Part shown: piece after piece, positions 8,701 through 17,400 of the stretch
Layout of the letters: each line of letters starts with the position of its first letter
Position numbering within the stretch: position 1 is the stretch's first letter
Assembly: GCA_947164985.1 (NCBI GenBank)
Contig: CAMUYI010000003.1
Span: forward strand, 1-41,377
DNA: 41,377 bases
Direction: 5' to 3'
From: an uncultured Bacteroidales bacterium
GTDB lineage: Bacteria; Bacteroidota; Bacteroidia; Bacteroidales; Paludibacteraceae
The notes under the pieces: generated by a model
The model's database searches: none
What the model saw: the letters and a program-made list of their open reading frames with translations, nothing else
Told to the model about the DNA's origin: nothing
Program-made: the position numbers and the translations under genes

Positions 8701-11700
8701 CCCTGACGACCGACGGAACCAATACCGTTGCATGGTCTATCACAGATCAGTCCGGCGCTACCGGTGCAACGCTGTCTCCTACCTCCGGTTTGACCACCAC
8801 GCTTGATGATTACTCTGCAGCCGGTTCTCTCTATGTACAAGCATCCGTTACGGGTGATGGTATTCATTACCTCTCTACGCCGGCAACTCTCTTGCGTCAA
8901 CGCGTAGTGATCAGTGCAGACTGCGAAGAGACAACCCTCATCAGCGCTACACTCAGTTCTTGTACTGGAACCGGCGATGTAACCGGTACTCCGAGCGGTA
9001 CATCTGCTGTAGCGTTTGAAAGTTGTGAATCTTTGGATGGTGGATATAAAATGGGTAAAGATGGTAGCTATATGCGCTTGGCATTAACTTCCGGTAACTT
9101 TGCTGCCAACGATGAGGTGAAGATCACTATTACCAAGGCTTCAGATTTGGGTGATGGTGCACTACATATCTATAAATACGCATCGTCCGCATGGACGGAG
9201 TTGGGATCTGTAGTAGCTGCCGGAGCCGGTACTTATACATACCGCCTGACGGAGAGCAACGTCTCTACGCCGTTTAACACTATCGGTCTCTATCGTACGG
9301 GCAAGAACCAAAACCCGTATGTTAAGGCGCTTTCTGTAGTACGTAACAGTTGTTCCGAAAGTAAGCCGCACAGCGTAAGTGTCACGGCTTCTCCTACCGG
9401 ACCATATGCTATCGGCGCAACGCCCACATTGACCGTTACTGCTACCAACGCTGATACCTACCAATGGTACAGCAATACCAACAACACTGCCAGCGACGGA
9501 TTCCTCCTGGTTGGTGAGACGGAGACTACTTATTCTCCGTCCACAGCTATCGCAGGTACTACCTATTACTACTGCGTAGCTACCAACGCAAGCGGATCGA
9601 CGGTTTCGAATATCATTACCGTGACAGTTAATAGTGCGAAAACGGCTCCGACCGTAAGTTGGGCAGATACTTATGAGACTCCTAACTACGGAGGTGGCGG
9701 CTATGCAGTCAAAGCAACAGTATCTACCGGAGCATGGGATGGTACGCTGACGACGGATATGTTGACGGCTTCGGATGGTGTAACACTGACGGGCGTAAGT
9801 GTATCGGGCAAAGTGATCACGGCTACGTATGGCGTGACCGAGACAGCTCGTTCACCTCTGTCGTTCTCGCTCACCCTGCCGGAGACAACGAACTATACGG
9901 CATTGGCTGCCAACAAAGAGATCTCCTTTGAACGTTGCGGCGAAGGAGCGGTTATCGAAACGACCGAACACCAATTGCCGGTTAAGAGCTCATATACTAC
10001 AGCCTCCAACCCCACTTATCGTTGGGAAACAGCCGGAGTGGGATGGTTGACCTTAGTAACAGGCTCCTCAACACTAAGTTCTACGTCAGATTCGTATTCA
10101 GGTTTCTCATATCGTTCGAGTAGTGGTAAATCAAGTATTACGTTCTATTCTGAGTTGGATGCAGTGTCCGCAGTTCGTATCTATATCAAGGGTGGAGGAT
10201 CGACGACACTATCTAAGGTACAGAAGGGAACTACTTTGGGTAAGTACACCCAATTGGCTCCCAGCACGGATTATGACTATTCGTACTCCAATGGTTCGTC
10301 CTCTATAGAAAGCCGCGAACAAGGCTATATAGAGATTACGTTCAAGACAGCTTTGTCGGCTAACACCTTCGTGGAGATTACCCTCAGCCGAAATACGGAA
10401 TATTACGGTGTGGGACTGATAACAGGTAATAGCGAGGTTGGAAATATTACTACCGCCCTCTCGTGGGCTACTAATCCGGGAACAACGGTGGAAAAGACGA
10501 CGACGGATGCTAACTTCCGCTATGAGGCAGAAAAGGCTTCCGATGCAGCTTCGCAAGCTACTCTTGGTACGATCAGTTATAAGTCCTCTGTTCCGGCGGT
10601 TGCAACGGTTAGTGCTACCGGTGTTGTAGATATTCTGAGCGTGGGTGCAACAACGATAACAGCTACCTTAGCAAGCTCCGGTTGCTACAAGAAAGCGACA
10701 CTTTCGTACAACCTGGTAGTAGCAGCCGCTACATGCACCGATGAAGCCGGAACGATCGCAGCGAGCGGTTCGGGCATTACGATTGACGGCAATACTGTGA
10801 CCAAAGCCGATGCTTGCGCCGCGGTTACGCTGACCGTCAGCGGACATACGGGTGAAGATGCCGGTGCAACTTATCAGTGGTACAAGGATGGTGAGTCCCT
10901 GGGTGGAAGCTTCCAAACGAAGTCTATCTCTGTAACCGATAACGGCGATTACACGGTTGAGGTAACTAATGCCGGTGGCGAGCATTGTACGATGCCGGCT
11001 ACCAACACGATTACTATTACCGGTAACGCTATTTCGATTACAAAAATTGTCGATGAGTGGTATGTGAAGAACGGTCGTCGTACACCGGATATCGCTTTGG
11101 CTACTATCGAGGGTACTACCAGTTGGAAAGTCAATGACGGTAGTGCGGATATCTGGGTAGTGAGCGATGGCGTAGCATCTACAACCACCGGCTTCGGCGG
11201 ATGTCAGTTCGAGTTACGTGACGGTATCGTTTACCTGAAAGGAACACAAGATGATGGTTCTGCTCCAAGCGGCCTTGCGGCAGGCGATGTAACCCTGACC
11301 ATTACTGCCGTCCGCGATTGTAGCGGAGCAAGCCCGAATGTGTCTATCACGATCCATAAACAAGCAGCAACCGTGACACCTTCTATTGCCTTTATCGTGG
11401 ATGGTACGAAGGGCGATCCTGTAAATAACGTAGCTACGGCTAAGACCAGCTCACGCCCGATATGGGTATATCTAAGTACATACTTCGACTTGACCGGATG
11501 TAATGCTTATTGGACTAACAACGAGAAACTGATACGCCAGTATTACTCGCAGTTCGATGCTATCGTTATTACGGACGACCCAAGTACGGATACCAAGCCG
11601 TCATCGGGTCTGAAATATGTGAACGCGTTAGGTACGATGGTCGACGTGCGTCCGATTCTGACGATGGAGGCATATGTAGGTAAGTACGGCGCAAGTAGTA

Positions 11701-13757
11701 ACTGGCATATTGGTGGTACGCCTTCTTCGCCTAACCCGCGTCAGTACGAACTGAAGCTGCAATGTAAAGATCACGATATCTTCTCTGATTTGACCCCGTC
11801 TGCTAACTTCCGAAGCGAAGAGATAGATGGTGAGACCTATTACTATGTGACGATGGTGGATAACTCCGTGACTCCGTATGTCGGTTTGGCTGATGACGCA
11901 GAAACGGAAACTTATCCGGCGCTGCAAGGCTTTAGCGCTGCTTCTATCAAGGGAACAGGTATGTTAGGTATCGGTACTATTTCCGATGGAACACTTCAGG
12001 GTGGTGTGGAGCGCCAGGATGAACCGACAGCACGTATGATGATTCTTGGTATTCAGCATCAGGCTATGGCTGCGCTTACCTCTGAAGGAAAGCAAGTTAT
12101 CAAAAATGCTATTAATTACCTGCTCAAGACCGATATGGAAGAGGTTGATGATTGCTCGAACTACTTCATTGGAGGTACGGTAGGTCATGAACAAGAATGG
12201 CATACGGCATCTAACTGGTCTTCTACCAAAGTGCCTGATGCATCTACCAAGGCGCGCATTCTTGTTCCTGTAACAATATCTACAAAGGTACATGTGGCTC
12301 AGGTTGATATAGCTGTAGGTGGTAGAAGCATTCGATATAATAGTGGCAATACAGATTGTAGTGGTAGTGTGACGATTGCTCCGACGGGTGCGCTGATAGT
12401 GGATGGTCAAGTACGCCGCACTACGAACGGACGCCTCTATACGGAAGACGAATTGCAACCGACTACTCCGGCAGATCTGACCATTCGGACGAACCCCTCC
12501 GCTCAGGGTGCACTGATCTTCGATAACTCCGAAGGTGAGACGCAAGCTACGGTAGTGGTTCATAGTTCGGCGAATAAGGATGAAGGCACACGCAACTGGC
12601 AGTACCTCACAAGCCCGCTGCAAGAGACACCGGTAACGGAGTTCTTCTACGGAGTAGGTACCTATACCTATAAACATAGTGAAGCAGATGGTGGATGGGT
12701 ACGCTATAACTTAGGAACTACCTTCCATGCATTCGATGCGATCGGTTTGACCCAAGAGGCTGCGAAAGACTTTGTGTTCTATGGACCTTTGGCTCCAACA
12801 GGAGAATGGAATCTCTCGCTAACACATGCACATAGTGGTAATAACCTCTTCGGTAACAGTTGGACTGCACCAATTGATTTGAAGGCTTTGGTAAGAAACA
12901 CTGATTTTGATAGTAATATAGATAAAGATTTGGCTATCTATAATACCGGTGCAGATAAGAAAAATGGATCTGGGGAATTTGATCAGGCTACAAATGCTGA
13001 TAACACTCCGGGTACGTGGCACCATGTGCCGCTCCTCCTCGCAACTTTTGATGGTGGAGGATGGACTGGAATGACAGTAATCCCCGCATATCAGGCATTC
13101 CAACTCAAAGCCTCTGCATCTGCAACGCTGACTATTGATTACGATAAATGCGTACGCGGCTCTGAGTCTAAAAATTATACGGAACCTCTGCGCGCGCCAA
13201 GGCGTCGTTCTGCCGGAAGAGCGGATAGCGATATCGAGGCACTGCGTTTGGCAGTATCGGACGCAAAAGGTATAGCCTATATCTATCTGCTGGAAGGTGA
13301 GCAGTTCTCGGAAGAATATGATAACGGATGGGAACTTGAATATAAACCCAATAGTAAGTATGGTAAACTCTATGCAATCTCGCCGGAACAAGGTGATATG
13401 ATGGCTTTGGCTCGCCCATCGCTTGAGGGTACAATGGTAGGATTCCAGCCCGGAGAAAGTAGTGAATATACCATTACATTCAACGAAACCGATGGTTATT
13501 ATTACCTGAACGATCTGAAGATGGAGCAATCTACGCTGATTCAAGCAGGTGAGAGTTATACTTTCAGTGTAGAGGAGGGCGAATCGGCTAACAGGTTCCT
13601 TATCTCATCCGTTCCGTTCAATAAACCGGGTATAGTGACCGGTGTAACGAATCCGAATGCTGAGGCTCCGAAGGCGCAGAAGGTGATTTACAACGACAAA
13701 CTGTATATCATTCGTGGCGGTAAGGTATTCAGTGCCGATGGACAGTTGGTTAAATAA
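2727..13757 (+). CDS. Giant secreted multidomain surface protein 1 (Ig/FN3/jelly-roll modules, T9SS-like tail)
   Basis: 3676 aa. A signal peptide with hydrophobic core VGLVLVMCIITIIQTWA (residues 20-36) marks export. Modules in order, with rough positions: starch-binding-like beta modules (up to 500); FN3-like (540-640); Ig-like with YQWYK and YYCKV (729-802); a CBM-like unit (920-1010); InlB-type repeats (1135-1311). Then five jelly-roll-like units (about 1315-1457, 1552-1695, 1792-1965, 2071-2212, 2410-2572) alternate with bacterial Ig-like domains containing YQWY. A Rossmann/ThuA-like region follows (2888-3135), then the C-terminal module shared with the other giants and the tail YIIRGGKVFSADGQLVK. 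The tail resembles short T9SS sorting signals, suggesting secretion across the outer membrane and surface display. No catalytic residues are obvious; adhesion or glycan binding is an inference. A small membrane protein gene follows after 38 bases, probably in the same transcript. Confidence 0.9.
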   Translation: MKNFNFFEKLWEHSRTLRRVGLVLVMCIITIIQTWAVNSAFTPGEILYVNGYSGGNAWGSSACVKAEFSKNGSNAKEVDTHWMFDKDGGKLFYIIVPADRSDYSKLRLHRYASNCSTNWNFNGDIQQSNRSSDAYNTLYSDGTGDANSGWKSPGETYKFDLYGSTNGWASAIGTMEHVGNGKFFYGFTFTAAATSYNFKLCDSWSIWWGASSDGNDVTLSGLTVGKEYYIYATMDLATSLNYNNGSNPRSSLQVKALEVHEPGVYESASGYNKSLKTYSGYDYEIYRYSKNSSNWYIFAGESLTTNTSDKHCLLEIPASSDYAAKTLGWILHRGGVSGNTSSASSTAGEFSAVGSSQAMKCYQNPGTYGQGYTLFVKGYDKFHLWAQDKDVSKSYIIKVYVNGSDVTDNSAASLTIREYALDPSETSLIQIQCLGTTSSNTDILYGFSLRIPGAECSATQPGALSKGTLSGCSRTITASGSAATNNTWYWQSSASGTDKSDAYSSGKAITETGTYYLRSFCSDGAGCWSDAVQVTITAADMTPAAPTALAKSSVTAKGVTLTVTDAANTNDYEFYVNTSSSAPSAGTSASYTSTSKSVTITDKYAGTTFYAWARAKCGSNKSAWTALGDGGTFTTSTVSAAYHLTNVSKTSGAESGIGGSTFTAVFSANTDYSMPTPVVTIGGNAATSGTDYTWTEGTGTLTIAKEKITGNIDITLNSADAAPSSAVISGTYHYFPGDNISLTCTPTGNNGPTTYQWYKGGKADGNAIDGATSATYTKNSCAFADAGSYYCKVTCNETSIWANTNSYENYDVKILRLYVNGSKSGEPYGNVDFTKVDGTTATASIALGSGWTYGFNIADGCGHYYGNAGTMQENNCTNWTTNVNGTDCGLTTTNAATYIFTINYSSLEAIVTSVTYPVGNQAADKVIYFDNNDRAWTNVYYRIGKSTHSQASAMTKVYGTANLYQFTTTEYNGFSGWHIANATGDVGNGKSIYKTVDGTPITEATAHEGGAVTESAITVTPTTSKGYGADKGVNDNCEFFNYTITTGMKTDRVTITEPSNGTITVNYTNTSNVASTLTSGYADLAHTVILTSITAVADEGYDASAITINGGAYSANYVVTGATTIAASFTPHVYTITLNKGEHGSANQSATVAYLAGELTSITHVTPNTGYTLTGYYDGETKVLNANGTFAGANVTGYITDSKWTRTSDATLTAKWTAKTTTITINANTANHGSSTPGNVTATFGSALPSFTAASGASGWNLTGYFTAPTSGTKVINADGTLVRNTTYATDESTPKWKYETATLTLYPQYEEEADACYEFTPATSGSAPSKGDVINGTGSGGTMVAGTGQSYTANGLKFESSGDYRYVTVTLDNNLKEGSVIAVTMWMDGTSENRGLNLQTSAGTQKAQWKFTADSENHQFSYTVEAGDGLINTNVFRLARINNVYLKTVTVSNCGDAVCTTPATAFANGAYTVGGSALDLSTLISGKQGSGAITYTVKNANGTGAAIDGSNFTATSAGTATVTATQAADATYCEKVMDATITVSAAPAGGDCDMYVWFADPTTDNGGAANTDKFTTYPTASTSNMTGSFTIDEVTYSVTKRRQVGSGSTIAAFTVPANHTGIYYAIIGSTGTGTRTIYLKQGETTIQTMTDAVAGSSSTGSNVTIENIAPGSYTITANNGTNVGFMGVKLCDVEACSAPTITVQPTNSADKTLGETVSFSLTATGADSYQWYRCNSSGDEMVVLSGETASSLSFTAAITGTAYYRCRALKDCGMSVLSNVVSVSVTPIEFTIHYTAGVESGTTYTTETFTASKEVNDAVETYIAESSLSKYTFTGVTFPAGANGQMSNQISMPAEYDANKYVSFTFDVASNYQIQLTNIDLQVRSSANTAENQNFKIVISDAYGHLYTKESLSVADQSDKVQIGGDIDDATHFVGTVTVKLYGWTSDGKAYRINKDIYLTGTVSSLPAPTASWTACPASATVGDVGGKTYTLTTDGTNTVAWSITDQSGATGATLSPTSGLTTTLDDYSAAGSLYVQASVTGDGIHYLSTPATLLRQRVVISADCEETTLISATLSSCTGTGDVTGTPSGTSAVAFESCESLDGGYKMGKDGSYMRLALTSGNFAANDEVKITITKASDLGDGALHIYKYASSAWTELGSVVAAGAGTYTYRLTESNVSTPFNTIGLYRTGKNQNPYVKALSVVRNSCSESKPHSVSVTASPTGPYAIGATPTLTVTATNADTYQWYSNTNNTASDGFLLVGETETTYSPSTAIAGTTYYYCVATNASGSTVSNIITVTVNSAKTAPTVSWADTYETPNYGGGGYAVKATVSTGAWDGTLTTDMLTASDGVTLTGVSVSGKVITATYGVTETARSPLSFSLTLPETTNYTALAANKEISFERCGEGAVIETTEHQLPVKSSYTTASNPTYRWETAGVGWLTLVTGSSTLSSTSDSYSGFSYRSSSGKSSITFYSELDAVSAVRIYIKGGGSTTLSKVQKGTTLGKYTQLAPSTDYDYSYSNGSSSIESREQGYIEITFKTALSANTFVEITLSRNTEYYGVGLITGNSEVGNITTALSWATNPGTTVEKTTTDANFRYEAEKASDAASQATLGTISYKSSVPAVATVSATGVVDILSVGATTITATLASSGCYKKATLSYNLVVAAATCTDEAGTIAASGSGITIDGNTVTKADACAAVTLTVSGHTGEDAGATYQWYKDGESLGGSFQTKSISVTDNGDYTVEVTNAGGEHCTMPATNTITITGNAISITKIVDEWYVKNGRRTPDIALATIEGTTSWKVNDGSADIWVVSDGVASTTTGFGGCQFELRDGIVYLKGTQDDGSAPSGLAAGDVTLTITAVRDCSGASPNVSITIHKQAATVTPSIAFIVDGTKGDPVNNVATAKTSSRPIWVYLSTYFDLTGCNAYWTNNEKLIRQYYSQFDAIVITDDPSTDTKPSSGLKYVNALGTMVDVRPILTMEAYVGKYGASSNWHIGGTPSSPNPRQYELKLQCKDHDIFSDLTPSANFRSEEIDGETYYYVTMVDNSVTPYVGLADDAETETYPALQGFSAASIKGTGMLGIGTISDGTLQGGVERQDEPTARMMILGIQHQAMAALTSEGKQVIKNAINYLLKTDMEEVDDCSNYFIGGTVGHEQEWHTASNWSSTKVPDASTKARILVPVTISTKVHVAQVDIAVGGRSIRYNSGNTDCSGSVTIAPTGALIVDGQVRRTTNGRLYTEDELQPTTPADLTIRTNPSAQGALIFDNSEGETQATVVVHSSANKDEGTRNWQYLTSPLQETPVTEFFYGVGTYTYKHSEADGGWVRYNLGTTFHAFDAIGLTQEAAKDFVFYGPLAPTGEWNLSLTHAHSGNNLFGNSWTAPIDLKALVRNTDFDSNIDKDLAIYNTGADKKNGSGEFDQATNADNTPGTWHHVPLLLATFDGGGWTGMTVIPAYQAFQLKASASATLTIDYDKCVRGSESKNYTEPLRAPRRRSAGRADSDIEALRLAVSDAKGIAYIYLLEGEQFSEEYDNGWELEYKPNSKYGKLYAISPEQGDMMALARPSLEGTMVGFQPGESSEYTITFNETDGYYYLNDLKMEQSTLIQAGESYTFSVEEGESANRFLISSVPFNKPGIVTGVTNPNAEAPKAQKVIYNDKLYIIRGGKVFSADGQLVK

Positions 13758-13795
13758 AAAGAGTATAGTGAAATAAATATGAAAAAATGGTAGAA

Positions 13796-14200
13796 ATGAA
13801 AAAGGTAATTGTAATTAGTAGTTTGTTATTGGCTATCAGCTTCACGGCGGTGGCACAGATCTTCGGAGCAACGCAAGGTGGGGAACAAAAAGCATTCGGA
13901 GCTACGGCTCCGAGTGCAACCTTCCAATCAACGAGCAGTATGTCCGGTTCTGGGAGTGCGTATTCGTCTAATCCTACATTGAATGCAGATGGTACGGCAG
14001 CGTATCAAGGAGAAGCAAATTCTTCATCTAAGACAAATCATCAGCCAAGACGTGCCAAAAAAGAAGGAGATGAGAGCAACCCTGAAATAACAGATGGAGA
14101 TAATCCCATCGGCGATGCTGTCCTTCCCTTGCTGTTGATGGCGTTTGCGTTTGGAATGTTTGTTTACTTCCGACGTAAACGCTCCGCGTTAAGCCGTTAA
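13796..14200 (+). CDS. Small exported protein with C-terminal membrane anchor (companion of giant protein 1)
   Basis: 134 aa from the ATG at 13796; an in-frame ATG at 13787 is possible but makes the signal peptide less typical. The N-terminal MKKVIVISSLLLAISFTAVA is a clean signal peptide. The middle is Ser/Thr/Gly-rich, low in complexity and probably disordered, with GATFQSTSS-like segments. The end is tripartite: DNPIGDA, a hydrophobic helix (LPLLLMAFAFGMFVYF) and a basic RRKR tail. The same tripartite end occurs in the gene at 31915. This layout resembles C-terminal sorting or anchoring signals processed by sortase-, exosortase- or rhombosortase-like enzymes, but I know no named family for it. 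It sits directly behind giant gene 1 with a terminator behind it, so co-expression is likely. Function unknown. Confidence 0.85.
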   Translation: MKKVIVISSLLLAISFTAVAQIFGATQGGEQKAFGATAPSATFQSTSSMSGSGSAYSSNPTLNADGTAAYQGEANSSSKTNHQPRRAKKEGDESNPEITDGDNPIGDAVLPLLLMAFAFGMFVYFRRKRSALSR

Positions 14201-14229
14201 ATCGTTAAACGGTTTAACCGCTAGTGAAT

Positions 14230-14261
14230 AGCCTACAGGTCTCGACTTGTAGGCTGTTTTT
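14230..14261 (+). terminator. Rho-independent terminator after giant protein 1 and its small companion
   Basis: A 10-bp stem with one G-T wobble (AGCCTACAGG at 14230-14239, CTTGTAGGCT at 14246-14255) and a 6-base loop precedes GTTTTT. A separate perfect palindrome, GTTAAACGGTTTAAC, lies at 14204-14218. Confidence 0.85.
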
Positions 14262-14314
14262 GCTATCTGCTATTTGCAAAAATAATATTTTTGTTAAGAT
14301 TTTGCCTAAAACCC

Positions 14315-14345
14315 TTGTATATGTCGCAAAAAAGCAGTAACTTTG
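14315..14345 (+). promoter_or_regulatory. Promoter of giant protein 2
   Basis: TTG at 14315-14317 and TAACTTTG at 14338-14345, with 20 bases between. It has the AAAAAGCAGTA core also seen at the promoters ending at 21810, 32261 and 33041. A perfect hairpin, GCGGCGC/GCGCCGC (14345-14365), begins at the last base of the -7 box. Confidence 0.85.
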
Positions 14346-14429
14346 CGGCGCTTTTCACGCGCCGCGATATACGCATATGCCCGAGCGCGAGAGAATCGAG
14401 ATAAAAAAATTAATATAAAAATAAAAGAT

Positions 14430-17400
14430 ATGATGAAAAAATTATTGTTGAAAGTATTTATGCTGGCATGTGTACTCGGGATGAGTACGAATGTGGCGTG
14501 GGCAGATGAGGATCCAATGCTGGATTATTATTGGGCTCGACTGATTGCCCAACCCTCTACGGGTACAGGAGGTGCTGGTAAAGTATGTGTAACCAGTGAT
14601 GGTAAACCTTTCAATTATGAAAGTCCTGCATGGAAATCGGACACGAGCCGTGCGGAAGGTTATTCTCAAATATACATTGAGATAAGTGCGGGTAATATGT
14701 TTACCGTGGATCTCACGGCGCATGCACTACCGGATGAAGGCTCCTATTTTACGGGGTGGTCTTTCAGTAATGGTGGTACAGATTTGGGTATAGGAACCTA
14801 TGAATGGGAAAAATATGAGTTGCGTCAATTCTTTCTCCCGTCTAAAAAGTACGGCTATTCCAATTTGCGTGAGTATGAGATTTATGCTACGTTTATGCCG
14901 TTGCTCATTGAAAGTTATACTATCAGTGGATCAAATACAACGGAATCGCGTACTTGTACTCAGACAGTTACTTTCCGCGTAGCAGGAACCTTGGCGAATG
15001 TAAAAGACTTCAATGTGCCGGAGATTATCAAACAAACCGGTTCCGGAACGTGGACGGTAGTGCCGAATACCACCGAATTATGGGAGGCTAATAAGCCGTC
15101 CTCTTCCGATTATGTCTATTCTGATACGTATGATAATTACGCTGAAATTCGCGTGCCAATTACTTTTACTGCAGACGATGATAATGCCGGCGAGTTCAGC
15201 GCTACCCTGCAATTGCATAGCAAAGCTGGCAAAACAATGAATGTAGTGCTTTCTGCTCGTACGGTTGTCGCAAGTGATAAAGATATATCGTTGTATGACG
15301 GAAAGACTTACAAAACGGCTATTAATTTCTCGGACTTAGCAACTTTTGATTTTACCGAATACGCAAATCCGATTGCAAAACTGAATGGAGACTATAGCGA
15401 TGCTGTTTCGATCAACAAAAATATCACCTTTGATCTCAATGGTTATACGCTGAGAAACACGCTGACCGTTAGCGGTGGTAATGTAACTCTGGCTTATAGC
15501 CCGTTCGGTGGCACGATCAGCAGTAACGTAAGCGTAACCGGCGGTAAACTGACGCTCACAGGTGGAACGATTACCGCTAATGTTAACGTAAGTGCAGGTG
15601 CTACGTTGGAGCAGAACGGTGCGGCTATCACCGGTAATGTGACCAATGCTGGTACGATGACTACTACCGACGGTGCGATTACAGGCCAATTGGCATCCAG
15701 TGGCACGCTGACGCTCAATGGTGGTACGTTCACCAACAATAGCGGTGTGGCTGTCAATATCACTGGCGGAACCGCGCAGATTAAGAAAGGAACTATCAAT
15801 GGTTCTACATATGGTGTGCAATCTGCCGGTAGTACCGCCATTGAAAAACTTGCTGCTATTACCGGTACGACGAGAGCTCTGAAACGTACGGCAGGAACGC
15901 TGACGGTGAATAACGGTAAGTTCTCTGACCCTGCTGATTTGGCGGAAGGTGATATTGTCTTCAATGCCGCTTATTTCCAGAATACCACAGGAACTACCGC
16001 CTTTGGTAAGCAGGTTTGGCGTAATACTGCAGGTGCAGAGTACCGTGACGGATATTTGTTCTTCGTCGGCGACCAAGAGGCAGCACAGGCCTCGAATGTT
16101 AGTGTGTGCCGTATTGGCAAAACTGCCTACGCTTCATTGGAGGAGGCATTTGCGTACGCCAATAATAATCCGAGCAAAGAAGTAGTCATCTTCATGGAGA
16201 ATGATTATACGCTGAAAGCCGGTTATTACACTATTCCTGAAAATGCTACATTGGTAATTCCGATGTCGGATGAGCAAGATGCAACCTATTCGATTGTTCC
16301 TCGAGAGAGTGGAAGTACACCTACGCCGTATGCATTCCGTACGCTTACTTTGGAGAATGGTGTTAATATGAACGTATTAGGAGCGATAGAATTGACATGT
16401 TCGCAGTACTGTCTGTCGGGACAAGAAGCGCAATCTATTCCCGGTGGACCTTTTGGACATATGATTTTGAAACCGGGTAGTCATATTACATTGGCTTCCG
16501 GTTCTGAACTCCGTGCATGGGGGTATATAACCGGAGACGGTACGCGGGATGCAGAGGGTAACTACCTCTCCGGTGAGATTGATGCACGTCGTGGTTCTGT
16601 TGTGCGCGAGCAGTTCCAAATGGGAGACTGGAAGGGTGGCGATATTTCATTTACAATGATTATGGATCAAGCGCCGCAAAATATGACCCGTCTCTTCCCT
16701 GTTTATGAATATTTTATCCAGAATATCGAATCTCCTGTAAAATATCATCCGGGAGCATCGTTGATTTGTGCGGTTTCGGTGGATGTGTCGTTTATCAATG
16801 CGTATGCCAATGAAATTAGATTGATTGGTGTTGAGACATCCGATCCGGATAAGTGGTCTATGTTTATGATGGATGAGACGGCAGATGCAGAGAATACATG
16901 GGTACGCAAATATTATGATGCTAAGAAAGACCAACAAGTGTATGAGGTAAATAACAGTGCTCAATTGGGTTCTCTTAAAATTGATTTGGGAGAAGTACCG
17001 GGTGACTTCTTCGGAATACCGGGAAAATATCATATCGAACTGGATTCTCGCAAATTCGTCCTTCCGCTGACCAGTAATTTTAAGATTCATTTGTTGAGCG
17101 GATTAATGCAGTTCACCCAAAGTACCTCTTGTTTACCCGGTATGGAAGTGGAAGTCGATAAGGAGGCGGAAATACAGATCATTCCGAGTTCTGACCCGGG
17201 TACGGTTTCAGGTGCTCTTTACCTCTATGACGCAGACCAGTGGAGCTTCATGAATATGAAGTTGGGAAGTTATGTGGGATTAGCAGGTAATCCTAAATAT
17301 GGTGCTATTGTGACATATTCTGCAACGCTGAACGCACAGCCGTCTGTGCGCAATATAGATTCCCCGGAAGCTCTTGGAGATGCTAAACTAATTGTACATG

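Noticed and set aside
13779..13793. Tiny frame MKKW before the small companion gene
   Set aside because: It has four codons only, is out of frame with the companion, and there is no evidence of regulation by it.
14343..14429. Longer N-terminus of giant protein 2 from a TTG at 14343
   Set aside because: The TTG lies within the -7 promoter box (14338-14345), and the added residues are Arg-rich without signal-peptide character; the ATG at 14430 starts a clean signal peptide.
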